Origin: Gari tellinella | Taxonomy: Eukaryota > Mollusca > Bivalvia > Cardiida > Psammobiidae | DNA: 64,000 bases | NCBI GenBank assembly: GCA_922989275.2 | Contig: OV277858.1 | Location: 8,866,001-8,930,000, forward strand | Direction of reading: 5' to 3' | The notes under the pieces: model-generated | What the model was told of the DNA's origin: nothing | Database searches by the model: none | Seen by the model: only the letters and a program-made list of their open reading frames with translations | Program-made: the position numbers and the translations under genes | Shown here: positions 1-11,259 of the stretch, in pieces | Layout: every line of letters starts with the position of its first letter | How positions within the stretch are numbered: the first letter of the stretch is position 1

Positions 1-175
1 TAGGTGTGTGAGTTCATCTTTGGATGGCAAAGTGTCGCATACCATTTTCAGGTCACTGTGACCTTGACCTTTGACATTGATTTTACAAAAAGCTTGTTCT
101 GAGCACATATCCTATATCTTAGCAGTTACCTATTCCAAATTCAGTGTTTGAGTATGGATACTTCCTACATTCTGA
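1..175 (-). repeat. Partial unit of the 141-bp array family (family F), reverse orientation
   Basis: This is the reverse complement of the unit tandemly repeated at 39640-41322. It carries the same conserved words (a GCTTGT..GAGCA..ATATCC stretch and an AGGTCA cluster) and a perfect AGGTCActgTGACCT palindrome at 50-64. It continues beyond the left edge of the window. Confidence 0.75.
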
Positions 176-927
176 ACTGAAATACTTGATGTATAAATAT
201 GCATGCAGCTCTATGTAGCTTTATTCATTTATCATATAGCTTTAATGGGTTTTAAGCCAAAGAAAATATGTGTGAAAATAAACATGAAGTTGTGAATAAA
301 GAATTAATGAATTATGCACCATCAGCATCATATTTAGGGGGAGAAGGGAGGGGCATTTCATTGTTCACTCCGACTTGAGATGATGCCAACACTGCATTTT
401 TCAGCAGAACTTTCGGTGCATAATATATGTCACAATGTATGGCTGCGAGTATTATTGTATAAAGAATAACAGTTAGACTATTTAAAAAAAATTGTTAAAA
501 AAGTGCAGATATCTACTGTTACAGAAAAAAATAGGAAATTATCCGCGCTAGAATTTTTTATTTTTGCAAAAAGGCTCGATTTTTTTTACGATTTTCGAGT
601 TCATTTTGCACATATTTTATGCGAAAAATCTATATAATGCCACTCAAATCTAATTATTTTACATTCATTTGTAACACTATTCCATATACATGTAATTGAT
701 TAAAATTGGACTTGAAGTATCGATATTTGTGTGTTTGATGGACTTTCTTCTTATGGGGCCTAATTTCGGAAAATTTGAATATAGTACTTCTAAAAAAGCG
801 TAAAATATACAAAAAGTAGCAAGGCGACCTATGTTTTTGAAGACTGTTTTTACTTTCATTTATATCAATTTAATTATATGCAAAGTTTAAAAAAATTCTC
901 CGCGCTAGAAAAAACTCCCAGATACGT
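176..927. other. AT-rich spacer without recognised features
   Basis: No convincing coding sequence. Short open frames lack coding character. A 'cgcgctagaa' word occurs twice (about 544 and 901). I see no repeat shared with the rest of the window. Confidence 0.5.
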
Positions 928-1327
928 CTTTAAAATGTTTTAACTGATCAAGACTGATTATATGGCCTTGTTAATTATACCCTATCGTAATTATGGATAA
1001 ATTTACAAGTCATCCAGATCTTATTGTGTGTTTTAACACCTATGCCTCACAGTGTTTATTGCGCGAATTACATAGGTTACTGAAGACTGAAGCAAGATGA
1101 AATTCGCTTTTACGAAGGTATTTTAAAGCGTTTTGTGGATGAAGGTCCTTGAAAATCAGTCCCCCCTATAGCATCATATCCTGTATACAATTAATGAAGA
1201 GATCAGCCAAGTAATGAAATTTAGTTCGCTATAAGCCACAGTTTGCCTTATCAGAGTTTGTTTTAAATAAGTTTTACTGTACATGTAATGAACAAGATGT
1301 CCACATTCCAATGTGATGACGTAATCA

Positions 1328-1576
1328 CAGGGTTGCCATTTCTCCGGATTGTTCCTAAATATTTCATTCTAGTACATGGTAGCTTAAAGCAGGATGAAAG
1401 TAAAGCAAAATGCACCTTAAGGTGCATTCTGTTTTACTTTCAGCCTGCTTTTAGCAGCCATGTGTCAACAAAAATAGAAACAGGCGATGGGGAAAGGTAC
1501 GTTTCGTAAAATCACACTTGAAAAATGCATATTTGGAAATCTTAGGATTTTTTTATGTCAACTTATGGCAGCCCTT
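1328..1576. mobile_element. Short TIR element with 6-bp target duplication (family M3), contains H1 hairpin
   Basis: The left end reads CAGGGTTGCCAT and the right end, read inverted, AAGGGCTGCCAT. A TAATCA target duplication flanks it (1322-1327 and 1577-1582). The 249-bp element is non-coding and carries an H1 hairpin at 1381-1454. The duplicate at 41832-42083 retains a right end of CAGGG and flanks TAATTA/TAATCA. A third member at 45278-45910 also has a 6-bp duplication (AAAACT). The superfamily is not assigned: the CAGGG start recalls hAT, but hAT elements make 8-bp duplications. Confidence 0.75.
1381..1454. repeat. H1 hairpin (long near-perfect palindrome)
   Basis: Two ~35-nt arms meet at CCTTAAGG. 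Arm words are CTTAAAGCAGG, TGAAAGTAAAGC and ATGCACC, mirrored on the other side. Transcribed, it would fold into a ~35-bp stem almost without loop. Other copies: 3734-3816, 23670-23740, 29303-29375, about 31125-31195, 41885-41959, 45347-45418, 46867-46940 and 48265-48346. Confidence 0.9.
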
Positions 1577-1873
1577 TAATCATGTTAGATACAGACTATG
1601 GGTATATGATCTTAAAGGTTAATTATTTGTTGTAATATATTCCCAAAGTGGTCAATTGAAATTTTTAGTGTTCAATCGACGTTTTTAATGTTAAGCTGAG
1701 TTGAAAGTGAACAGTTTTATATTGAGTTGAAGTATTTAGTGGTTGATTGATTATGATTATAGCTAGCCTTTTGGTTGGTAAACTCCCAAACTAATCCTAG
1801 GTGGTCAATACTGTTCAAGTTTCAATTGGCAAGGCCGGTCATTTCAATCAACCACTTTGTATAGGCCGGTTTT

Positions 1874-2373
1874 ATTGACTTGGCAGGGCGGAGTTTCGAT
1901 GCGGACCATTGCATTTCAACTTTAGGGGCGGCATCACGCTCTTTTATTATCTGAATTTACCGTTTTCGTCTGCCGTTCTTTACCTGTACTACTGGAATTT
2001 TTGGCAGAAGGAATATAATGAAGAATGACAAACAGCTTGAATCGAGATCAGACGCCGCGTAACGCGGCGTCTGATCTGGATTCAAGCTGTTTGTAAATGT
2101 AAACAAAGTCTTAATTTTTTCTCCATTAACAACTCCCTCAAAACAGCACACGCACTCTTTGTCTCCCATTGGGTGTTGTTGTAGAGAGGGAGCACTGTAC
2201 ATACCTTTTTCACGTGGATATGGATGCACGTATAAATTGTTTTTCTCCATGTTGAAAGTATCGGAAAATAATGATATATTTCGAAACTTAACCTATCATT
2301 ACCTATCATCCCTATAATCAAAAGTAAATTATTTTATCTTTGTCAAAGGTTAGCTCCGCCCTGCCAAGTCAAT
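1874..2373. mobile_element. Inverted-repeat element with central H2 hairpin
   Basis: The ends are perfect 20-bp inverted repeats (1874-1893 and 2354-2373), beginning ATTGACTTGG and ending with its complement; weaker similarity extends outwards. At 2029-2093 sits a 65-nt palindrome: CAAACAGCTTGAATC, then GATCAGACGCCGCG, mirrored. No open frame of coding character. Probably a foldback or MITE-type element found only in copy 1. I cannot fix a target duplication. Confidence 0.6.
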
Positions 2374-2756
2374 ACAAGCGGTCTATAGTCTTGGCTTTAT
2401 CAAATATTTACAAAATGTAATTCAAATATTTCAATCTAACCATTAAACCATTAACATGAAATCATGATCATTATTCCCAGTATGTTCATCATGACAATGT
2501 ATGAATAAGATAGGTAGGGTACTAAGTACTTTATTTTGTAAGTGTAAGGCTGATTGAATCGACCACATCAAATGGCCACCTGGCAAAAGACCACTTGTGG
2601 TCATAAAAGTAAAACTTTGAAAAACAAACATCAAACTATCATACTGTTATTTTAAAAGATCCTTACCAGTACAGAGTGTATGTTCTGTATAAATTAAACA
2701 ACACTTTAAATTGCTAGGGGTAAGATACATAGGTTATAAGTTGGTTTGAAGTGGTC

Positions 2757-2850
2757 AATTGACCAGTAATGACCGGTAATGACCACTAATGACCGGTTAA
2801 AACCAGTATTGACCGCCCGGGTGGTGGTCAATACTCTTATTGACCGGTCG
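2757..2850. repeat. GACCGGTAAT-type minisatellite
   Basis: Degenerate repeats of about 10 bp (TGACCGGTAA, TGACCACTAA and similar) are followed by an inverted copy around GGTGGTCAATA. The same words occur near 1800-1870, so it may be the outer part of the neighbouring foldback element. Confidence 0.5.
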
Positions 2851-2861
2851 ATTACCAACCC

Positions 2862-3070
2862 TGAATAGCATAATTCTTGTTCTGACAGCACGAGATCACT
2901 TAAAACATGTTGAAAGTAAAGCAGAATACAGAATAAATTAAAGACATAGCAAATGCATTTATGGGGTAATGGGTGAAGACTCATTATGCTTTGTTATTTT
3001 GAATTTTTCATCAGTAGAATATTGAAGAAATGCGTACGTATAAAAGTGTATCTATAGAGTAAAGGGTTAA
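2862..3070. mobile_element. TTAA-ended MITE (family M1), left end missing
   Basis: The right end reads GAGTAAAGGGTTAA. The interior has the first arm of an H1-like hairpin (CACTTAAAACATGTTGAAAG...) followed by diverged sequence. Copy 2 carries the same insertion complete with TTAA at both ends (43985-44212), so this copy lost its left end where the two tracts stop matching. Confidence 0.7.
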
Positions 3071-3105
3071 TCAATGAGCGCAAGTCACGAACACAGACAA
3101 ATATT

Positions 3106-3108
3106 CAG
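3106..3108. other. Empty insertion site of the 7.2-kb Harbinger-like element
   Basis: Here the sequence runs straight through ATATT-CAG-AAGCGCGAG. In copy 2 the same flanks are separated by the element at 44251-51431, between CAG (44248-44250) and CTG (51432-51434). This CAG is therefore the unoccupied target. Confidence 0.8.
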
Positions 3109-3639
3109 AAGCGCGAGCTTCGATTGAAAAGAAAAGAAATCTGCGGATTCTTCGTCTCAAAGTTATGGTCATGCACCCTGCGGTTTTGGATTCCGTAATT
3201 CCTTTGCATTCAGGAAATTCGGAATCTAAAACCGTCATACAAGCCTACCGTATAACCCAGGTGACCCTGCCTAAATTATTTTATACCGTGTAACTTATAA
3301 TATCAATCTTAGATCGCATAGAATATACAATTACGGCCTAAACACGCATTAGCTTGGTTTAGGAACACAAAAACTCCAAACACTGCCAAAATGCAAATTT
3401 TTTATACATCATGTGACTCATGCCAGGTACCAAATTCGATGAGGGAACCAGCTATATGGTTACCCTTGCAAGCTTCGTACCTGCATGTATTCGTACCATT
3501 GCAGTTAAAAGCGTTCTGTGATACTTTCAACATGCTTTAAACAACCATCTGTCAACAAAACAGAAAACAGGTTAAGCCAGTTAAAAAGAAAACAAATATT
3601 CACCGTAGCATTGGTTGTGTCCAAATCCAGACTGGCTTT

Positions 3640-3935
3640 TAACTGCAAGAAAAAGAAGAATGTCTTTCAGTTTATAGCAGTAAATTATACTTTAACCCGG
3701 CACAGATCTGTTCTTAATTTGAAGATAAATTACCACTTAAGGCAAGTTGAAAGTAAAGCAGAACGCGCCTTAAGGTGCAATGACTGCATTCTGCTTTACT
3801 TTCAGCCTGCTTTAAGCTACCATCTAATAAAATATCGAATTTATTTCTTCCGATTCATATTCATGACTGTACAAATTATTTTCTTCCCTGGAGGATTAAA
3901 CTATAGAGCAGAGGCAGGCAATATTGGCCTTAGGT
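3640..3935. mobile_element. Decayed M1-type MITE around an H1 hairpin
   Basis: The H1 hairpin at 3734-3816 has a small TGACTGCA-type insertion off centre. The right flank (GCTACCATCTAATAAAATAT, then ATTCATGACTGTACAAATTA) matches the right half of complete M1 copies such as 31072-31322. A TTAACCC word at 3692 could be the left end. No clear right TTAA end. Confidence 0.55.
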
Positions 3936-4082
3936 AGTCATCGGCATTCCCATTTATTACTTTATTTGTTCAATGATGACATAAAAATTTACCACACTGA
4001 CTAATACTGGTGACATCAATTATGACATCACTTTGTCATTAAAAATCAATGTATGAGTTGATAGTATAATTGGTCGTAGGTT

Positions 4083-4454
4083 GTCATTGGCGATATATTA
4101 GGAGTCCAAATTAGGTCAAGGCTAAATTGAGGTTAGGTAATATGGGTGGGTTGGTATTGTCCCAAGACAACAACTGTATACGTATCAAAGCATTGAATTC
4201 AGTATTGTTTACACAAGATGGAACGATAAAATTTAGTTAACCAAGAAATATCCTATTTAATTTTATAAAATATTTCAAGTCTAAATTAGGTCAAGGTCGA
4301 GGTCAAACTCAAGGTTGGGTGATATTGGGAATGGTCCATGGCAACAACTGTATAAGTATCTAACTTCTAAGCATGTGAGTAAGCAGTATTGGTGCTAGAC
4401 AATAGACATAACAGTTACTGAGTAAAATCTAGTTAACCTTGTTACGGACTGAGA
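4083..4454. repeat. Tandem core units of family G
   Basis: Two units of ~180 bp with the words GTCCAAATTAGGTCAAGG, GGGTGATATTGG, CAACAACTGTATAAGTATC and GTTAACCTTGTTACGGAC. The same unit is arrayed at 13130-14225. The family's terminal segment lies at 6738-6790, separated from this part by the insertion at 4463-6729. Confidence 0.75.
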
Positions 4455-4462
4455 GACGGGAC

Positions 4463-6729
4463 TAGGGGTGTAACAATACCGTAATATATTGTTATATTGA
4501 AATACGCCTCTTTGCAATACAGGTTTTGCGTATTGCAATATTCTTTACGTCACCATTGAGCATATATGAGAGTCAGAGAGGATGCCTTGTTAATTTTAAT
4601 GTAATGCTGTGACAATAATAAGTTAATAACATTCACAGCAAATGTCTATCGAAAGATGTTAATTTGGACTCTCTTGTATTTAAAGCACTACTTTTATCTA
4701 TCCAATGCTTTAAGTAACCAATTTTAGTACTTACCAGGGTTACAGATAAGGGGAGTATTGGGGTATTTACCCAATTAAAATTGTAGAAAAAGCAATTGTT
4801 TTTCACAACAAGGAGTAACAACAAGAGGGCCTGAAGGCCCTGATATCGCTCACCATTTGTAAAGAAGTCTGATAGCTTTACCTTTGAATTTCACCCGTTT
4901 TATTCTAAATCCATTCAAGTTTGTCGACCTACTGTAGTATAGTAGAGTACATCAAAGTCAGATAACTAGAGTATATCAAGGGCAGGTAACTATTGCCATA
5001 ATGATTACATTTCAACAATAATTGCACTCCTTCGAGAACGTATAGGCTATAGCTACATCCTTTGTGTACAAGTATAATCAAAATCCATTGAAAACTGTAT
5101 GTGCAAGAGTGTAAACACTGTAAAATATGGCATTTTCAGCAATTCAAAGGTAGATATCTATTGATCTATTTATCAGATTTCAACCATAATCACCCTTTTT
5201 CGAACTCTTATAGTCATATACAATCTGGGCAAGTTTGAGAGAGCTTGGATAAATATTGTGCCTCTAAAGCGTAAACACTGTTAAATATATCATTTTCAGA
5301 AATTCAAAGAAAGATAACTCTTGACTTATTTATCATATTACAACCATAATTGAACTCATTCGAAGTCTTATGGTAATATACAATCTGAGTAAATTTGATA
5401 AAGATTGGATAAAAGTTGTGGCCTCTAGAGAGTAAATATCGTTAAATATAGCATTTTCAGCAATTCAAAGGTAGATACCTCTCCACCTATAGGTCTGATT
5501 TCAACTATAATCAAACTCATCTGAACTCTTATAGTCATTTACAATCTGAGCAAATTTGAGATAGATTGGATAAAAATTGTGAACTCTAGAATGTAAACAC
5601 TGTTAAATATGGCATTTTCAGCAATTCAAAGGTAAATAACTCTTGATCTATTTGTCTGATTTAAATTAAAATTGACCTCATTGGGACTCTAATAGTCATA
5701 TACAATCTGGCCAAGTTTCAGAAAGATTGAATAGGTACTGTGGCCTCTAGAATGTAAACACCGTTAAATATGGCATTTTCAGCAATTCAAAGGTAGATAA
5801 CTCTTGATCTATGTGTTAGATTTCAACCAAAATCGAACTCTTTCTAACTCTTATGGTCATATACAATCTGGTCAAGATGTAGAAAGATTGGCTAAATACT
5901 GTGACCTCTAGAGTGTAAACACTGTTAAATATGGCATTTTAGCAGCTCAAAGGTAGATAACTCATGACCTATTTGTCGATTTCAACCATAATCAAACTCA
6001 TTTGAACTCTTATGGCAATATACCATCTGAGCAAGTTTGAGAAAGATTGGATAAATTGTGGCCTCTAGAGTGTAAACACCGTTAAATATGGCATTTTCAG
6101 CAATTCAAAGGTAGATAACTCTTGATCTATGTGTCAGATTTCAACCAAAATCGAACTCTTCCTAACTCTTATGGTCATATACAATCTGGGCAAGATTTAG
6201 CAAGATTGACTAAATACTGTGGCCTCTAGAGTGTAAACACTGTTAAATATGGCATTTTAGCAGCTCAAAGGTAGATAACTCATGACCTATTTGTCGATTT
6301 CAACCATAATCGACCATAATCGATTTCAACCATATACCATCTGAGCAAGTTTGAGAAAGATTGGATAAATTGTGGCCTCTAGAGTGTAAACACTAAAATT
6401 GTTGACGACGCACGACGGACGACTGAAGGAGCACGCCGGACATTCAAGGATTGCAAAAGCTCACCCTGAGCTAGCTCAGGTGAGCTAAAAAGCAAAGAAA
6501 AGTAGCAAAAAGCAAAGAAATTTTGGAAACCTAATCAGGATATGAATAATACCCAATTACAAAAAGTCCCAATACCCAATAAAAAATTCAAAACCCCAAT
6601 TCTGTAAAATTTCAAGGAGTAAATACCCAATTACATCAAAACCTTATCTGCAACCCTTATTGCCACAATATATTGCAATATGGTTCCTCTGTATTGCAAT
6701 ACTGTTTTCACGGTATTGTTACTCCACTA
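4463..6729. mobile_element. hAT-like non-autonomous element carrying a nested tandem-core element
   Basis: The left end reads TAGGGGTGTAACAATACCGT and the right end, inverted, TAGTGGAGTAACAATACCGT (18 of 20 matching). The 8-bp flanks GACGGGAC (4455-4462) and GACAGGTC (6730-6737) agree at 6 of 8 positions, as expected for an aged hAT target duplication. Subterminal TATTGCAATA words occur on both sides. No transposase is visible. It sits in a family G element and was itself invaded by E1 (4819-6490): three nested layers. Confidence 0.75.
4819..6490 (+). mobile_element. Tandem-core element E1
   Basis: It begins AACAAGAGGGCC with a short hairpin (GGGCCTGAAGGCCC) and GCTCACC. About nine ~165-bp tandem units follow, each with GTGTAAACACTGTTAAATAT, GGCATTTTCAGCAATTCAAA and GTGGCCTCTAGA. 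It closes with a GACGACGGACGA-type stretch and a terminal hairpin (AGCTCACCCTGAGCTAGCTC and its mirror) ending GAGCTAAAA. No coding. The organisation resembles the bivalve 'pearl' elements; the mechanism of movement is unknown. Confidence 0.75.
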
Positions 6730-6737
6730 GACAGGTC

Positions 6738-6790
6738 GATTACTATATGCCTCGCCCTCTGCATCTATAGATGCCGGGACCATTAAATGG
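6738..6790. repeat. Terminal segment of family G element
   Basis: GATTACTATATGCCTC...CATCTATAGATGCCGGGAC matches the conserved end of family G seen at 13518-13557 and 20960-21007. It continues the element interrupted at 4463. Confidence 0.7.
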
Positions 6791-7214
6791 AATATCACCA
6801 CATTCAGGCCTTTTTCTGGTGTATCTACAGGTCCAAACGGACACATTCCCAATGGGAAATAGTAAAAAATATTCCAAATTTCAAAAAAAACATTCCCTTT
6901 CTGTATTTCGGTATTTCTATCCAGTTATTGGTTAAATCGTACCGAGTCAAAGCATACCATTTTTGGTCGAAGCATACCACATATAGGATATATAGGGAAA
7001 AATTTCAATTTGTTATTAGTTGATTGTTTTTCACACATTATATACCTGTAAATATCGTAATAAGTGTATTTTACATACGGTACGCCTTGATAGTTTTTAT
7101 TCAGACACAACATTATCTTTGAAGATATAGTAATCAGGAACAAATTTACCATTATGGTCATCAGTTCCCAAAGTTTTAAAATATTTATATTAGTGTCAAC
7201 AATTATGTCGATTC

Positions 7215-7560
7215 TGACCATTCGCTGCCGTACACGGCTTCTGATCAGGATCCAAACTGCTTGAAAAAAAATTGTGCACCCATGCACCACATTATTTTTG
7301 AAGATTCAGTTCTCAAAGTTTCGAAATGTTAATATTAGTGTCAACAAGTGTGTGGATCCTGATCATTCACCGCCATACTCAGGATCCAAACTGCTTGAAA
7401 ATAAATTTCGAACCCATGCGAAAGATAGTCTAAAAAGTAATCTAAATATATAAAATTCATAATGCAGTAATGCAAATATCATCCGTCTAAAACTAAGTGG
7501 TAATCATTGTGGATCCTAAGCAGACGCAGCTTTACACGGCTTCTGATCAGGATCTAAAAT
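7215..7560. repeat. Cluster of half-H2 words
   Basis: Three copies of CTGATCAGGATCCAAACTGC-type sequence (about 7240, 7375, 7540) occur at ~150-bp spacing, each followed by TTGAAAATAAATT or similar. They correspond to one arm of the H2 hairpins elsewhere (for example 57886-57952). Duplicated in copy 2 at about 52350-52700. No coding. Confidence 0.5.
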
Positions 7561-7573
7561 GTTTGAAAGTAAA

Positions 7574-8736
7574 TGTCACAAATATGTCCAGTACCTTCAG
7601 TGCTTTGATTGTAGTGTGTGTACTGTTGGCTTTATTGCATGTGAGTGAGTGGTCAGCTTGACCAGTAGTGAACAAAGGGGCTATTGTTATGTGTGTAGTG
7701 GGTAGAAAAGTGTTACCTGAGGATAGTCATTCCTTGGCCAGAACTCGACATGTAAAGATGTGAAGATGTGTGTACATGTAGTGTGATATATGCTGGTGGA
7801 GAAATTACTGATACTGTGGTTACTATGGTGGGTTAGACGGGAGTTATATAGATGGCGGACAACTTGAGAATATCGTCAGCTAGATGATAATGGCCTGATG
7901 GTTTTCAGATACTCCTTCGTATCCTTTTAAGCTGTTGTAACGCAGAGCAACGTTGGTTATACCAGACCTTGGAGAGTAGACTATTGTTTAATACCAGTCC
8001 TTTTGAAATAGACTTTGTCCAGTCCAACCACATATCTATACTTAGACATATACTTTTGCATGACTGTGTGTCCATACTAATTTGGATTATCATGTGACGT
8101 TAAACTGGTGTCTGTGTGACTATATATATTTACAATACTCTGCGGTGTACGTGATGTAACTTTATGCCTATGTGACTGTATCGAGAAGTAATATGTGTGT
8201 TTAACATTCATGCCTAAGTGGCTATATTAATTGGTTGTATTAATCTGTGTGATTAACTGTTATGCTTAAGTGGCTATATCAACCGGCTGAATAATCTGTG
8301 TGATTAACCTTTGTGTCTAAGTGGCTATATTGACCGGCTGTAGTAATCTGTGTGATTAGACTGTATGCCTGTGTGGCTACATTTATATTGAGTAACCTAT
8401 GTGGAAAGTGTTTGCCTGTGTGGATAACTTAATTTAAAGTGATATGTGTGATCGTTCGCATTTATTTGGTTGAGCCGAACCAGACATGTGGAACTGAACA
8501 ATAGTGCGCCTGTAGGCAAAGTAAAACTGTAATATCGTAGACAAAACATCTAGAGACTATATCGCAGTGTTTATTGTAGTATTGCTGGCCAATACTGTAT
8601 CTATATTTGTTGTTATTTTAGTGAAGGTGTATAATAATATTGAGTAACAGAATGCATAGTCTCGGGTTTTTATTTACACTCAAAAGAATTCCGGAATCAT
8701 GCTTTCCTTAACGTTATACGTAAGGAAATTGTGACA
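7574..8736. mobile_element. Solo LTR, 1163 bp
   Basis: It begins TGTCACAAAT and ends AATTGTGACA (TG...CA with a 7-8 bp inverted terminal repeat) and is flanked by a perfect 5-bp duplication, GTAAA (7569-7573 and 8737-8741). Copy 2 has the empty site with a single GTAAA (52710-52714), so the insertion followed the duplication. These are the properties of an LTR left after recombination of a Ty3/Gypsy-type retrotransposon. Inside, a ~58-bp degenerate repeat (GTGTGATTAAC...GTGGCTATATT) occurs at 8180-8460, and a TTTCCTTAACG/CGTAAGGAAA stem lies next to the 3' end. No internal genes remain. Confidence 0.85.
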
Positions 8737-9240
8737 GTAAATCTTTCATCCGTGAGAAGGAAGTTCTTACATGGATTTTGATCTGGATCCAAACTACTTT
8801 AAAACGAAAGTATTCTGTTCTAAATACAATGCTAATAAAATATAAAGTACAATGAAAACCATTGTAGGGGCTGATCAGACGACGCTTTATGCGCTTCTGG
8901 TAAGGATCCACAATGCTTGAACAGATTCTTGCATCCGTGAAAAGGTGGTTGTTCCCAAGCTTTTGATCAGGATCCATCGTGGATCCAAACAGGTTTGAGT
9001 CGTCTGCTTCTATTTGTAATAACACGTTTGGGACTTACACTTACAGTGATTATACTAGGTGAGAGATAAATGAATTACAGGGATATTTCTAAGGTAAGTA
9101 GATCTTATGTAAAATAATTTTGGCAGTATGCATTTATATATGATCAGCATCCAAACAATTTCTAGCTGCTTAGTAACGTATTTATATAGGTAAATCGTAT
9201 GTTTACAGTGTTTATTGGTGTGAAAAAAATGTGGATAGAA

Positions 9241-9438
9241 TTTACTTTGCCGGTCCCCACGATCTTTCTCACCAACAGGTTGCCATGCAAGAGTAAACGC
9301 GTCACCATTTCGAAGTGATCATGGGGGTTCGGGGGCACTAGCCCCTGATTATTCTACTGAAAAAGGTACGCAAAATCCGATTTTGAGGTCCAAAAAATAT
9401 CATTATTTCCCAGACTTTTTGGGGACCGGCAAAGTAAA
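9241..9438. mobile_element. 198-bp MITE with 19-bp perfect TIRs
   Basis: The ends are 9241-9259 (TTTACTTTGCCGGTCCCCA) and its exact complement at 9420-9438. The interior is GC-richer than its surroundings and non-coding. The copy 2 counterpart (about 53215-53478) has a decayed left end and a ~65-bp internal difference. The target duplication is not resolved because the TIR runs into AT-rich flanks. Confidence 0.75.
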
Positions 9439-9716
9439 GGCGTTCTAAAAAGATTTACGGGAAAATCTTTAAGGAAAGTAGAACAAACGTAAAATATTGG
9501 CGAGTGTCAGGATCGAAACTACTTAATAACATGTTTTACACTGATTATAGGCGTTAAAACATGAATTGCCACCAATAATCACCTGTAACATATTGAAATT
9601 TCCCCTTTATGTGGTACTTTTCGACCAATAATGGTACACTTTAACCATGGTACGCTTTGACCATAACCTTTCTATCCACCATAAAACATATCTGCAGTCA
9701 AACTAGTGTGTTGCTA

Positions 9717-9960
9717 CATAATTTAAATGACTCACGTACCCCTTGACAACCCTCACAGTCCTTCTTACTAGGGGTATGTGACCATACCGCTTATTTCAAA
9801 GATTAGAGGTAGGGTCACATTCCCCTAGTCACTACCAATTCTAAAACATAAATAATAAGGAATTACAAAGATGATTATCATTATGCGAGCTTGAGCTCTA
9901 TTTTTTCAGTCTCCATTATTTCGAAGAAATGTAGATCAATATTCTATATTTCAACAGGTA
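9717..9960. mobile_element. ~244-bp insertion present only in copy 1
   Basis: Copy 2 reads GTTGCTAC-AACATACG without interruption at about 53785; copy 1 has this block between GCTAC and GTAC-AACATACG, consistent with a 3-bp TAC duplication. An imperfect inverted pair (ACTAGGGGTATGTGACC and GGGTCACATTCCCCTAGT) lies inside. Family not recognised. Confidence 0.6.
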
Positions 9961-10661
9961 CAACATACGTTTTAGAAGAGTGTTTTCGTGTTTGTTGATT
10001 TTTACATAGCGGAAGAATCTCTTCCATACTTCACAGATATTCGTTGAACTTCCCCTCCCCTCACCCACCAGACGACAGTCAACAAAAATTGAGCTCTGCT
10101 GAGCTGCTCCCACGTCGATAAATGTGCACGTCAACGGACAACACTGCAGATGACAGATTGAAGAAAAAATAAATTAAATCGAAAAACTGGACATATGCTA
10201 TAAAGTGTGAGACAAAATGATAGGCTTAAAAACTCGATTTCTTTGTTTTCAGCAGAAAAGGGACAAGAATCGTCACACTATCTCAGACGGACACTAAAAC
10301 AAAAGTGCAAGTTTGAAAGTATCAATATATAGTGAAATTCTGAAATAAATCAGGTTTTACGTTGGTCGCCTTAAACACTGATTTCAGGGATTTCAAAATA
10401 TACGCGATCAAGATTTCAAATTCTTTTTTTGATTTTCTTGATCAATGCAGACCAGAAACGTCAATCCCATCTGAGTATGTGGGCTGTTTTTAAGATGTTT
10501 GCAAAATTTCGACGCTCCTGCGTCCTTTTTAACCCCTGAAATTTAACGTCAAAATATTAAGGAGACTGCTTTTGGTCACCCTAAACTGCCGGTCGCCTTA
10601 ACCCCAATTATAAAGGATAATTGGTCACCTTAATGTCGTCATTATATATATATATTTATAT

Positions 10662-11245
10662 AGAGAGAGATAGATAAAGTGAACAGACTACACATTCAGA
10701 CATACACATACTCGGTCAGATACGGCAGCGCGCCTAGCTGTAACAATGAAATGTACTAACAAGAATGAACCATCCACATCCCCAAAAAGGATGCTTCAAG
10801 CTCATCTTATAAAGTACACCATTCATCACAACACTCCGAACCGGTACAGTATATTAGCATACATACAATTATAGCTTATATGCATGGTGACTTTTTAGGG
10901 GTTCAACCATAGCACATGCTACGAACATTCATTTGGATGAAAGCCGCTGGATCCATAGGATACAGAGTTAGACGATATAATATGTGATAAAGGGAGATAA
11001 TTAACTAACTCAAACAGCATGCTTTCCATTCTGTAGGATCTTTGCAGATACAAGTTTACTGTGCAAATTATATAGAGAGAGATAGATAAAGTGAACAGAC
11101 TACACAGTCAGACATACACATACTCGACCAGATACGGCAGCGCGCCTAGCTGTAACAATGAAATGTACCAACAAGAATGAACCATCCACATCCTCAAAAA
11201 AGAATGCTTCAAGCTCATCTTATAAAGTACACCATTCATCACAAT
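10662..11245. repeat. Local direct duplication of a ~175-bp segment
   Basis: 10662-10832 and 11069-11245 are almost identical (TATAGAGAGAGATAGATAAA ... CACCATTCATCACAA), separated by ~235 bp of unrelated sequence. No coding capacity. Confidence 0.85.
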
Positions 11246-11259
11246 ATATATATAATCCT

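Larger units (their letters stand above)
928..10645. repeat. Segmental duplication, copy 1 (partner 41407-54725)
   Basis: Collinear direct matches link this tract to copy 2: 928-1592 with 41407-42092; 2862-3108 with about 44002-44250; 3109-3686 with 51435-52042; 6907-7573 with about 52043-52714; 8737-9716 with 52710-53785; and 9961-10645 with 53786-54725. Matching blocks are nearly identical apart from scattered substitutions and small indels. The copies differ by large insertions or deletions: a 3.2-kb tract (about 3687-6906) and a solo LTR are present only here, and a 7.2-kb element only in copy 2. The segment between the first two blocks (1593-2861) is unrelated in the two copies. No intact gene is shared. 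Confidence 0.9.
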
